A stretch of 64,000 bases of DNA, from the NCBI GenBank assembly GCA_041390105.1, contig JAWKQO010000001.1:1056001-1120000 (forward strand). The letters are read 5' to 3'. The notes below the pieces were generated by a model. That model searched no databases, was not told the DNA's origin, and saw only the letters and a list, made by a program, of their open reading frames with translations. The DNA is from Gemmatimonadota bacterium (GTDB taxonomy: Bacteria; Gemmatimonadota; Gemmatimonadetes; Longimicrobiales; Gaopeijiaceae). How positions within the stretch are numbered: the first letter of the stretch is position 1; each line of letters opens with the position of its first letter. The position numbers were made by a program, and so were the translations under genes. Shown in pieces: positions 50,459-58,300 of this stretch.

Positions 50459-50972
50459 TCCCGTCCACGGGCAGCCCCAGGGGGAGCCCCAACTGATCCA
50501 GACTCGCCAGCTCGCGCCGCTGCCGGGCGCGAACCTCGCTCACGAAGTCCTCAAACTCGTCCAGATCCCGGAAGTTCCGGTACACGGAGGCATAGCGGAC
50601 GTAGGCCACCCGGTCCACCTGCCGGAGCTGGTGCATGACCATCTCGCTGATGCGGGCGCTGGTCACCTCGACCCCGGCCGAGCGGCTCAGAGCGTCCTCG
50701 ATGTCCTCGACGATCTGGTCGACCGTCTCGGCCGAGACCGGCCGCTTGGCGCAGGCCGCGTTCAGGCTCCGGAGGAGCTTGGCCCGGCTGTACTCCTCGG
50801 ACTCCCCGTTGCGCTTGAGCACACGCACGGGTCGCTCCTCGATCACTTCATAGGTGGTGAAGCGGGCGCCGCATTGCTCACACTCGCGGCGACGCCGCAC
50901 TGCGCGGCCCCCGCGGCTCAAACGGGTGTCTACGACCCGGGTGTCGGTCGCGTCACACGCGGCGCAGCGCAT
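50427..50972 (-). CDS. nrdR: Transcriptional repressor NrdR
   Basis: Zinc-ribbon/ATP-cone repressor of ribonucleotide reductase genes. The 181-residue protein has the N-terminal zinc ribbon with Cys pairs CAAC and CEQC (usual first pair CPFC), SRGGRAVRRRRECEQCGARFTTYE, then an ATP-cone (KRNGESEEYSRAKLLRSLNAACAKRPVS). A C-terminal tail of about 30 residues extends past the typical 150. No nrd gene or NrdR box was seen nearby. It is 18 bases downstream of cpoB and overlaps tatC. Confidence 0.96.
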   Translation of the reverse strand: MRCAACDATDTRVVDTRLSRGGRAVRRRRECEQCGARFTTYEVIEERPVRVLKRNGESEEYSRAKLLRSLNAACAKRPVSAETVDQIVEDIEDALSRSAGVEVTSARISEMVMHQLRQVDRVAYVRYASVYRNFRDLDEFEDFVSEVRARQRRELASLDQLGLPLGLPVDGNDGAENQPEG

Positions 50973-50990
50973 GGCGGGGGGGTGTCGGCC

Positions 50991-51782
50991 TCAACCGATC
51001 TCGGACAAACGCTCGCGCGCGACCCGCGCCGCGTCGGAGTCCGGATAGCCCGTCACCACCCGCTGGAAGTACCGCCGAGCCGCATCCGCGTTGCCCCGGT
51101 CCAACTCCAGCACGCCCACCCGATACAGCGCGTCGGCCGCGAGCGGGTCCGCAGGAAACAGCTCCGGAATCCGCAGGAAACCCGCGATGGCTTCCTCCAC
51201 GTCTCCGTCCTGCGCCAGCTGATCGGAGAGGTAGTAGCGGGCCTCGGGCACCCGTTGGTGCGTGGGGTACTGCTGGATGAACTGCTCGAAGCCCATGCGG
51301 GCAGCGGTGGACGACCGTCGCTGATACGCCGAGTAGGCCGCATCGAACGCGGCATCGGCCTCCTCCGAGCTCCCCGCGGACGAGGGGCCCCGCGAGGAAT
51401 CGTACTCGTCCAGACGCGCCCGTCCCGCCTCTACCTGATCGCGCAGCTGTGTGAGCGTGCGCTGGTTCACTCCCGACATCTCCTGGACCTGGATCAACTG
51501 GTCTTTGATGTCGAGCAGTTCTCGCTGCACGTGGCCGCGGAACTCGAAGGAGTAGTCGGCTTCGGACCGCAAGGTGTCACCGATCTGGTCCAGCTCTTCG
51601 AACAGCCGCTGGAAGATCGAGTCCTGGCGGGCGGACTGCGCGCGCATCTCGCCGCGCAGATCCCTCAGGTCACGCTTGGTGGCACAACCCGTCAGCAGCA
51701 CGACCGACGCAAGCAGAACGGCGGCGCTCCTCCGCGCCGAGGCAGCGCGCAGCCACCCAATCACGAAGGAGCGCCGTTCCAT
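50991..51782 (-). CDS. cpoB: CpoB/YbgF-like TPR lipoprotein
   Basis: Periplasmic protein that couples the Tol system to peptidoglycan synthesis in proteobacteria. The 263-residue precursor has a lipoprotein signal (VVLLTGCAT, Cys at about residue 32), a coiled coil (residues about 37-115) and three TPR-like repeats (AYQRRSSTAARMGFEQFIQQYPTH, YYLSDQLAQDGDVEEAIAGFLRI, YRVGVLELDRGNADAARRYFQRVV). Unlike E. coli CpoB it would be lipid-anchored. It follows pal by six bases. Gene symbol by position and domain, confidence moderate. Confidence 0.85.
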   Translation of the reverse strand: MERRSFVIGWLRAASARRSAAVLLASVVLLTGCATKRDLRDLRGEMRAQSARQDSIFQRLFEELDQIGDTLRSEADYSFEFRGHVQRELLDIKDQLIQVQEMSGVNQRTLTQLRDQVEAGRARLDEYDSSRGPSSAGSSEEADAAFDAAYSAYQRRSSTAARMGFEQFIQQYPTHQRVPEARYYLSDQLAQDGDVEEAIAGFLRIPELFPADPLAADALYRVGVLELDRGNADAARRYFQRVVTGYPDSDAARVARERLSEIG

Positions 51783-51787
51783 GCGAG

Positions 51788-52369
51788 TCAGCGGGCCACC
51801 GGCTGGATGTCGTTCTCACCAGCGGTGATGACGAAGGCCGCTCGGCGGTTGCGCGACCAGGCCATCTCGTTGGAACCGGAGTCGAGCGGACGCTCCTCTC
51901 CGTACGAGATCAGCGTGAAGCGCGACCCGTCCAGCCCGAAGCTGGAAAAGAAGTCACGCACGGCCTCGGCGCGGCGCTGGCCCAGCGCGATGTTGTACTC
52001 GGTCGAGCCGCGCTCGTCGGCGTGCCCCTCGATACGGAGACGCACGGCGGGGCTGGCGCGCAGGATGTCCACCTTGTCGCGCAGGACACGCTGCGCGTCC
52101 GGCGTCAGGTTGGCCATGTTGTACTCGAAGAACACCAGGGCCGTGAGCGCGGAGCGGGCCATCTCGATCTGGCGCTGGCGCTCGGCCTCGGCGCGGGCTT
52201 CGGCCTCGCGACGGGCGCGCTCTGCCTCCTCAGCTTCGCGGCGGCGACGCTCTGCATCGTCGTCGTTGGCGGTGGGCTGGGGCGCCGGTGCCGGAGGGGG
52301 CTCCTTCTTGCAGCCTCCGATCGGGAGGGCGATGGCGAAGGCGAGGACCAGCAGGGTGCGAGGCTTCAT
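51788..52369 (-). CDS. pal: Peptidoglycan-associated lipoprotein Pal
   Basis: Outer-membrane lipoprotein that binds peptidoglycan and TolB. From ATG 52369 (GGAG site seven bases before) it is 193 residues. The lipobox ends in GGCKK (Cys about 18). A charged coiled coil of Glu/Arg/Ala (residues about 35-75) is an insertion not found in E. coli Pal. The OmpA-like domain (about 80-185) has VRLRIEGHADERGSTEYNIALGQRRAEAV with the peptidoglycan-contact Asp/Arg. Preceded by its own promoter (52480-52508). Confidence 0.96.
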   Translation of the reverse strand: MKPRTLLVLAFAIALPIGGCKKEPPPAPAPQPTANDDDAERRRREAEEAERARREAEARAEAERQRQIEMARSALTALVFFEYNMANLTPDAQRVLRDKVDILRASPAVRLRIEGHADERGSTEYNIALGQRRAEAVRDFFSSFGLDGSRFTLISYGEERPLDSGSNEMAWSRNRRAAFVITAGENDIQPVAR

Positions 52370-52479
52370 TCGTTCTCCAGGCTTCTTGATAGGGGACGTC
52401 CGCACGGCCGGGGTCGGCACCTCGAAGCCGCACCCACGACCCATTGTGTTCGCTGTGGCATGAACCGGGCCCGCGCCAG

Positions 52480-52508
52480 CATATAAGGTAGGAAGCCTAG
52501 TTCCGCAA
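52480..52508 (-). promoter_or_regulatory. Promoter for the pal-cpoB-nrdR-tatC-lptD run
   Basis: Minus strand: -35 TTGCGG (52508-52503), 17-base spacer, -10 TATATG (52485-52480). The -35 box lies inside the last codons of tolB. AT-rich TATATG stands out locally; the leader to the pal ATG would be about 105 bases. Confidence 0.5.
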
Positions 52509-53888
52509 TATGTTTCCGGCCGCGGAGACCAGGCGGGGCGACCACTCGGGGGCCCGCGCCCGGATGTTGGGCACCACGAGGCGGACGCGTCCGCTGACGG
52601 CGTCGACCACCCAGAGCCCGGTTCCGTTCGAGCGTTCCCCTACGAAAACGATGTGTCGACCGTCGGGGGCCCAGCTGGGATCCTCGTTCTGGCCCTCCCG
52701 GGTGAGCTGTACCAACGAGCGCGCCCGCCCCCGCCCCACCTCCGCCACCAGGATCTGGTAGCGACCGCGCTCGATGCGGCCGTGGAAGACGATCCGGTCC
52801 CCGAAGGGGGACCAGTCCGGGGAGGTGTAGTAGCCCCGCTCGCGGATGTCGAAGGGAGAGAGCAGCTCGCCCTCCCCCCCGCTGGAGGGCATCACGAAGA
52901 TCTGCGGCGCCGCTTCGCCGGCCAGCCGAGACGTCATGTAGGTCAGCCGCGCTCCATCAGGCGAGTAGCTGGGTGAGATGTCGTCGTAGCGCCGGGCGTT
53001 CGTTAGCCGCTCCAGGCAGCAGCCCCGGCCGATGTCGTACGTGTACAATCCGCCGGACCCACCCCCGGCCACCCCGAAGGCGAGGTGCTGGCCGTCCGGG
53101 TGATAGGTGGGCGTCAGGAACATGGCATCGTCGATTCCGGGAACCGCCTTCTCCGAGCCGCTGACCAGGTCGAGCTCATAGATGCGGGCCGGGCCGTCCT
53201 TGTACGACGTGAAGGCGAGCCGGCCGCCGTCCGGGGACCAGGTGGGGGAGAGCGTGATGGTTCCGTACCGGGTCACCCTGCGCAGGTTCTCGCCATCCGC
53301 GTCGACCGTCCACAGGTCCTGGTTGCCATCCGCGTCCCGCCGCGAGAAGGCGATCCGGCTCGCGGCCATCCCCGGTTCGCCGGTGATCCACTCGACGATG
53401 GCGTCCGACACGGCATGCACAGCCATGCGGAACTCGTCGCTCTCCGGCAGGGGGAGTTGGAACCGCCCCCGCTGTTTGCGCTCGCGATACACGACATCGT
53501 GCAGCTCGAGCGCAAGCACGTATCCCGCCCCGCTGCCTTCCACCTGTCCGTTGAGCAGCCACACCGCCCCCAGGCGGTCCCATACTCCGTAGTTGACGGT
53601 GCCGTCCTCCACCATCTCCGGAGGCAGCGAATCGATCAGCTCGAACCGATCGGAATAGCGCAGATCCCGCGCGAGGATGGCGCCCACGCCATCCGTGATG
53701 GCTTCCCCGCCGAACCGCGCCGACAGGGGAGGAAACGCCAGCCCGGGTCGCTCGGCATTGGGGTCGTAGACGAGACCCAGCCGCACGTTGGGGAACTCCT
53801 CCTGGGCGTTCAGCGAGCGCGCCGCTGCTCCGAACACGAGGAGGAGCAAGAGCAGGAGCTGGACGGCCTGTGGGAGGCGCTTGTGCAT
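52497..53888 (-). CDS. tolB: Tol-Pal system protein TolB
   Basis: Periplasmic beta-propeller partner of Pal and TolA. From ATG 53888 it is 463 residues with a signal peptide (Leu-rich core at about residues 11-20, ending near LNAQ). The N-terminal D1 domain (about 30-190) precedes a six-bladed propeller made of repeats such as SPTWSPDGGRLAFTSYKDG, TPTYHPDGQHLAFGVAGG and SPSYSPDGARLTYMTS. An upstream ATG at 53954 overlapping the TonB gene is less likely, because it would place 22 Arg/Pro-rich residues before the signal peptide. Pal is 127 bases downstream. Confidence 0.94.
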   Translation of the reverse strand: MHKRLPQAVQLLLLLLLVFGAAARSLNAQEEFPNVRLGLVYDPNAERPGLAFPPLSARFGGEAITDGVGAILARDLRYSDRFELIDSLPPEMVEDGTVNYGVWDRLGAVWLLNGQVEGSGAGYVLALELHDVVYRERKQRGRFQLPLPESDEFRMAVHAVSDAIVEWITGEPGMAASRIAFSRRDADGNQDLWTVDADGENLRRVTRYGTITLSPTWSPDGGRLAFTSYKDGPARIYELDLVSGSEKAVPGIDDAMFLTPTYHPDGQHLAFGVAGGGSGGLYTYDIGRGCCLERLTNARRYDDISPSYSPDGARLTYMTSRLAGEAAPQIFVMPSSGGEGELLSPFDIRERGYYTSPDWSPFGDRIVFHGRIERGRYQILVAEVGRGRARSLVQLTREGQNEDPSWAPDGRHIVFVGERSNGTGLWVVDAVSGRVRLVVPNIRARAPEWSPRLVSAAGNILRN

Positions 53889-53950
53889 GGAGCTCGGTTC
53901 CGGTGCCGGAGAGGATGGTCCGCGGCGGCGCGCGCGAGGCCGATGGGCCT

Positions 53951-54691
53951 TCATCCGCCGCGCGGAGCGAAGAAGAACTCGATGGGAAGGACGTCCCAGG
54001 CGAAATCGTCAGGAAGCGGGCCCAAGTGTCCGTCTCTGCCCGCACACTCCACCGCCTCGATCGCCCGCACGTCGAACGCCAGATTCCCGGTCGATTCTAC
54101 CTTGCGGATGTCTGAAACGGTCCCGTCCCGATGGATGACGAACTGGACCGTTGCGGAGTGACGCCCGGGCGGTGGACGAAAGCACCGTCCGAGTTGGGCC
54201 ACGATGTTCCCGTAGTATTGGGGATAGTCGCGGCGCAGTCCCTCGAGACGGACGTTCAAGTCCTCCCCACCCTCTTCGCTGGGCTTGGCCTCCGGGTCGG
54301 TGGTGGTGGCGCGGCGGGGCTTCTCCTCGGGAGGGTCGGGCGTGGGCTCCGGCTTGGGGGGCTCCGGCCGCTGCTCCGGGGGCGGGGTCACCTCCTCCTT
54401 CTGCTCCGGGGGCGGAGGTGCCTCCTCAGGCTGCGGATCGGGCTCTTCGACCACCAGCTCTTCTTCGGGCACCGCCGCTTCCTCGATCTCGGCCGCCTGC
54501 GCCGGGGGCGGAGAGAAGAGTTGGATGCGCACGGTCTCGAAGTGGGGACGCTCCGGACGCAGGCTCGCGACGGCCCAGGCCACCAACACGGCCAGCACAT
54601 GTCCGCCGGTGCTGAGGAGAACGGAGCGCCGGTCCGGCCCCGAGCGCCGGCGGGAGGTGGCCGCCGCCTTGGGAGGGCGGACGATGGCCAT
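53951..54691 (-). CDS. TonB-C-domain protein at the TolA position
   Basis: Inner-membrane anchored, periplasm-spanning protein of the TonB/TolA type. The 246-residue protein has one N-terminal membrane segment (residues about 24-43), a Pro/Glu-rich linker (about 60-135) and a TonB-like C-terminal domain (SATVQFVIHRDGTVSDIRKVESTGNLAFDVRAIEAVECAG). Genuine TolA has a long helical domain II; here the linker is proline-rich, i.e. TonB-like, although the location between tolR and tolB argues for a TolA role. ATG at 54691 overlaps the tolR stop by one base. Confidence 0.88.
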   Translation of the reverse strand: MAIVRPPKAAATSRRRSGPDRRSVLLSTGGHVLAVLVAWAVASLRPERPHFETVRIQLFSPPPAQAAEIEEAAVPEEELVVEEPDPQPEEAPPPPEQKEEVTPPPEQRPEPPKPEPTPDPPEEKPRRATTTDPEAKPSEEGGEDLNVRLEGLRRDYPQYYGNIVAQLGRCFRPPPGRHSATVQFVIHRDGTVSDIRKVESTGNLAFDVRAIEAVECAGRDGHLGPLPDDFAWDVLPIEFFFAPRGG

Positions 54692-55116
54692 CAGCGTTCC
54701 CGAGGAGCCGACTCGACCACGACGCTCAACTGAACCCCCTCTACCTGGTTGACCGCATCGAACGCCTCGATGACCCGGCCGTAGGGGACCTGCCGATCCC
54801 CACGCAAATAGACCGTCCCGCCGCCGGAACGTTCCGCCAGGCGTGCGACCAGCTGGCGAAGCGACTCCGCCGTTTCAACGGGCTGGTCCTCCACGAAGAA
54901 GGTCCCGTCGCGGTCGATGGAGACGATGATGGGGGTTCGATCCGCATCGAGCGGTGCGACGTTGCCCTCGGGCAGATCCACCTCGATGCCGCCCTGCAGG
55001 ATGGGGGCGGTGATGATGAAGATGACCAGCAAGGTGAACGCAACGTCCACGAGGCTCGTGACGTTGATCTGGGCGTCCGCGGGCAGACCGCGCCGTACGG
55101 AGCCGCGCGATCTCAC
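54691..55116 (-). CDS. tolR: TolR/ExbD biopolymer transport protein
   Basis: Inner-membrane motor component of the Tol system. The 141-residue protein has the single membrane helix with the proton-relay Asp in NVTSLVDVAFTLLVIFIITAPIL (residues about 16-38), followed by a periplasmic domain. Start GTG 55116 overlaps the tolQ stop (GTGA). ExbD and TolR cannot be separated by motif alone; the tolQ-tolR-tonB-tolB order favours Tol. Confidence 0.93.
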   Translation of the reverse strand: MRSRGSVRRGLPADAQINVTSLVDVAFTLLVIFIITAPILQGGIEVDLPEGNVAPLDADRTPIIVSIDRDGTFFVEDQPVETAESLRQLVARLAERSGGGTVYLRGDRQVPYGRVIEAFDAVNQVEGVQLSVVVESAPRER

Positions 55117-55832
55117 AACCGACCCTCCCGGGCCAGGGCGCCGATGAACTCGCTGGAGAAGCCCTCCAGCTCGCTCATGAAGAAGTCGAGCTTGGCCGCG
55201 AAGTGGTTGTACGCCACCACTGCGGGAATGGCCACGAAGAGCCCCGCCACGGTCGTGGTGAGGGCGCCGCCCACACCGGGCGCCACCGCCGCGATGTTGG
55301 CCGACCCGGCCGCGGCGATGCCGAAGAAGGTGTTCATCACGCCGATGACCGTCCCCATCAGGCCCAGCAAGGGCGCGATGGAGCCGATGATCGCCAGCCA
55401 GGGCAACCCGCGTGACAAGTCGTCGCGCTCCTCCGCCTCTTCCTTCTCCATGACCAGACGCAGCGCCTCCAGCTGGGTCAGGGACAGGCCTTCGCCACTG
55501 CGCTGGCCTTGCAGCACGCCGGGTCGCAGATCGGAGAAGAAGTTGATGCCCCGCCGGAAGACCCGCCCGTAGGGCGAGTCGGGAAGCGCCATCAAGGCCC
55601 GCATCGCTTCCTCGATGCGTTTGGCGCGCTCCATCTCGTCGATGAAGCGGCTCCCCTGGCGCTGCACGGCTCCGAACTGCCGCGCCTTCCAGAGGATCAT
55701 GATCCAACTGATGACCGAGAGCACGGCCAGGACCACCAGGACGATCTGGTTGAGGATCCCACCGCTTCTGACCATCCCCCAGGCGTTGGTGGGGGCGCCG
55801 GCCTGGAGGAGCAGCAGGGGGAGTGGGCTCAC
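55113..55832 (-). CDS. tolQ: TolQ/ExbB/MotA proton-channel family protein
   Basis: Inner-membrane stator that powers the Tol-Pal system with the proton gradient. The 239-residue protein has three membrane segments (about residues 25-47, 140-165, 180-205) with GLPWLAIIGSIAPLLGLMGTVIGVMNTFFGIAAAGSANIAAVAPG, the family signature, and GGALTTTVAGLFVAIPAVVAYNHF. GTG at 55832 overlaps the upstream epimerase stop (GTGA) and its end overlaps tolR. Confidence 0.95.
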   Translation of the reverse strand: MSPLPLLLLQAGAPTNAWGMVRSGGILNQIVLVVLAVLSVISWIMILWKARQFGAVQRQGSRFIDEMERAKRIEEAMRALMALPDSPYGRVFRRGINFFSDLRPGVLQGQRSGEGLSLTQLEALRLVMEKEEAEERDDLSRGLPWLAIIGSIAPLLGLMGTVIGVMNTFFGIAAAGSANIAAVAPGVGGALTTTVAGLFVAIPAVVAYNHFAAKLDFFMSELEGFSSEFIGALAREGRL

Positions 55833-56785
55833 CCGGCCACCCTCGCCGCCGCGATGTGCTCATAGGTTTCGCGGAGCCCATCCCGGATGGCGAAGCGCGG
55901 AGCCCATCCGGTCCGGCGCAACTGGGACGCGTCCAAAGTGCTGTGCCGCAGCTCGCCCACGCGGGCGCCACGGTACTCGCGTCCCGGGTGCACTTCGGCG
56001 ATCTCCTCGAGGAGGTCGGCCAGACGATTGACGCTCGTGCCCACGCCCGTTCCGACGTTGAAGGCCACGTCGTCGAGCTCACTCCCCTCCAGGGAGAGGT
56101 CGGACACGCGCAGGTTCGCGCTCACCACGTCCTTCACGTACACATAGTCACGGGTCTGCTCGCCGTCGCCGAAGACGGTCAGCGCCTGCTTGTCGAGGAG
56201 GCGCTGCGAGAAGATCGCCACTACACCCGCCTCGCCGTGCGGGTCCTGTCGGGGTCCGAAAACGTTGGAGTAGCGGAGCGCCACGTACTCGAGACCCCGC
56301 TCCTTGCGGTAGTAGTTGAGGTAGTACTCTCCGGTGAGCTTGGAGACGCCGTACGGCGAACGGGGATCCTTGGGCGCCCGCTCCGGCGTGGGGATCTGCT
56401 CGGGCTCGCCGTAGACCACCCCACCGCTGGACACGAAGACGAAGCGCTTCGTGCCGGTGCGGATGGCCGCTTCCGTGAGGTTGAGCAGCCCCAGCGTGTT
56501 GGTGGTGGCGTCCCGGCGGGGATCGGCGACGGAGATGCGGACGTCGATCTGGGCGGCGTGGTGGTTGACCAGGTCGAAGCCCACCTCGTCGAACAGCGCG
56601 CCGACGTCGGCATCCCCGATGTCCATGTGGACCAGCTCCGCCCCGGCGGGGACGTTGGAGCGCTTTCCGCTGGACAGGTTGTCCAGGATCCACACGCGGT
56701 CGCCCCGGGCCACAAAGGCCTCGGCGACATGGCTTCCGATGAACCCGGCTCCGCCGGTGACCAGCACCTTTCTTTGCGTTGTCAT
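55829..56785 (-). CDS. NAD-dependent sugar epimerase, GalE-like
   Basis: Extended short-chain dehydrogenase, 318 residues, cytoplasmic. Motifs: GGAGFIGSH (about residues 10-18), the catalytic region VSSGGVVYGEP and PYGVSK (Tyr-x3-Lys), RYSNVFGPRQDPHGEAGVVAIFSQRLL. The form resembles archaeal/bacterial UDP-glucose 4-epimerases. Its ATG at 56785 has GAGAGCAGG upstream. It heads the tolQRA-B run with a GTGA overlap, which links surface sugar synthesis with envelope energetics; why it is there is unclear. Confidence 0.9.
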   Translation of the reverse strand: MTTQRKVLVTGGAGFIGSHVAEAFVARGDRVWILDNLSSGKRSNVPAGAELVHMDIGDADVGALFDEVGFDLVNHHAAQIDVRISVADPRRDATTNTLGLLNLTEAAIRTGTKRFVFVSSGGVVYGEPEQIPTPERAPKDPRSPYGVSKLTGEYYLNYYRKERGLEYVALRYSNVFGPRQDPHGEAGVVAIFSQRLLDKQALTVFGDGEQTRDYVYVKDVVSANLRVSDLSLEGSELDDVAFNVGTGVGTSVNRLADLLEEIAEVHPGREYRGARVGELRHSTLDASQLRRTGWAPRFAIRDGLRETYEHIAAARVAG

Positions 56786-56993
56786 CCTGCTCTCGGTCCT
56801 TTGTCCGTTCCCGGGGCGCGGCCTGGCGCCACCGCCCGGGTCCTGCCTCACAAAAAGATCGCGTCGGATAGCTCACCGGCGTCCAAGCCGCCGGGAGCCT
56901 CCCGACGCGACCCACGCACATCCCTCGGGGACGTTCCGTAATCGCGTTGTTCTCGCCACGCAAGGGTCGCGGGCGATCCGCGCTTGCTCGAAT

Positions 56994-58109
56994 CTACGGC
57001 ATCTTTCGGCTCAGGTGCAGAACCAAGCCTTCCGTGAAGGCCGGCGTGTCGATCGACAGGATGCGCGCCGAGGATCGGTGCTCCCGCACGCCGAGGATCT
57101 GGACCCGTCCGATCGGCTCCGGCTCCCATCCCTCCGCGGGGGGCAGGTAGCCGATGAACTCGTCTCCCACGACCACTCCATCCGCCCGGCCGACGTCGAG
57201 GAACATCACGTCGCCCAGGAGCTGCAGCTCGTGTTGCCGCTGGAACGCCAGGATCCGGGTGTCGAGCATCTGGCCGGTCGCCTCCGGCGTCACGCCGGCC
57301 CGCAGCCCGAAGGGCTCCGGCACCTTCACCCAGTCGCCCAGGCGCAGCGGCTGATACTCCTCGGCCACCTCTGCAACCACACCGTCCCCCTCCAGCCGCA
57401 GGACCTCGAGCACACCGGTCGGAACCACGACGTCACCGAGGTCCTTGATCCGGCGCTCGATGCGGAAGGTCTGGAGCATGTCCCCCGGTCGGACGGCCAC
57501 CGGGTTGTCCAGACGGACGTGCAGCAGGTCGAAGGGCTGCGCGGTCATCCGGGTCGACCGTACGCCCGAGGCGACGCTGAAGGTCTGGACGCGACCGATC
57601 GCTCCGGTGGGCTCGTCCACCTCGAGGAGCCAGCCCGCCGCCTGGAAGGCGTCGACGGGCACGGTGGGCCGCAGCATGGCCACCTCTTCGGCCCGGGCCA
57701 GCAGTGGCGCTTCCACCGTCACCGTGCGAGCCGGCCCGCTCCAGAAGGCGGTCCGAGGCGCGGAGGGCTCGACCGGGGGTGCGGGACGGGGGGCCGGGGT
57801 GGCGCGCCGCTGCTCCCGCACCGGCGGGGCCGGCTGCGTGGTGACCTCGACCGTGCGGACCGCGGCTCCGGCGGCACCTGGAATCCTGAGCTCCAGGCCG
57901 GGCTCGATCTGGTTGGGATTGGGGATCCGGTCGCGGTTGGCCTCATAGATGACCCGCCAGGACGCCACGTCCCCGAAATAGGCTCGCGCGATGGAGGACA
58001 GGGTCTCGCCGGTCTGAACCCGATGAACCCGTTCGGTCGCTTCCTGGGCCGTGAGTGCATGGCCGCCCAAGGCGACGAGAGTGAGCAAAACGTACAGGAC
58101 CCGGCGCAT
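56994..58109 (-). CDS. Secreted LysM-domain protein
   Basis: A 371-residue protein starting at ATG 58109 with AAGGAG six bases before. Signal peptide residues 1-21 (ends LTAQ). A LysM peptidoglycan/chitin-binding domain lies at about residues 28-76 (HRVQTGETLSSIARAYFGD, then IEPGLELRIP). A Pro-rich linker (about 85-125) and a beta-rich C-terminal half of about 240 residues of no recognised family follow, with SARILSIDTPAFTEGLVLHLSRK at the end. It is placed between the polysaccharide cluster and the epimerase. A cell-wall or capsule linkage role is plausible, not shown. Confidence 0.83.
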   Translation of the reverse strand: MRRVLYVLLTLVALGGHALTAQEATERVHRVQTGETLSSIARAYFGDVASWRVIYEANRDRIPNPNQIEPGLELRIPGAAGAAVRTVEVTTQPAPPVREQRRATPAPRPAPPVEPSAPRTAFWSGPARTVTVEAPLLARAEEVAMLRPTVPVDAFQAAGWLLEVDEPTGAIGRVQTFSVASGVRSTRMTAQPFDLLHVRLDNPVAVRPGDMLQTFRIERRIKDLGDVVVPTGVLEVLRLEGDGVVAEVAEEYQPLRLGDWVKVPEPFGLRAGVTPEATGQMLDTRILAFQRQHELQLLGDVMFLDVGRADGVVVGDEFIGYLPPAEGWEPEPIGRVQILGVREHRSSARILSIDTPAFTEGLVLHLSRKMP

Positions 58110-58300
58110 GGAGATCTCCTTGGAAGCCGGGGTGGCCGGGCTGGGAAGATCGACCCTGGGCCCGGGAAAAGCCTGAAGGGAGGCCCGATTCCAGGACTGC
58201 TCCCGGACCGGCGCCACCTCCGCGCCCTCCACCCGATGTGCCTTCGACGGCCCCGAGGGCCGCACGCTCCGTGCCAGCCACCCCCCCGAGGGAGGAGGGC

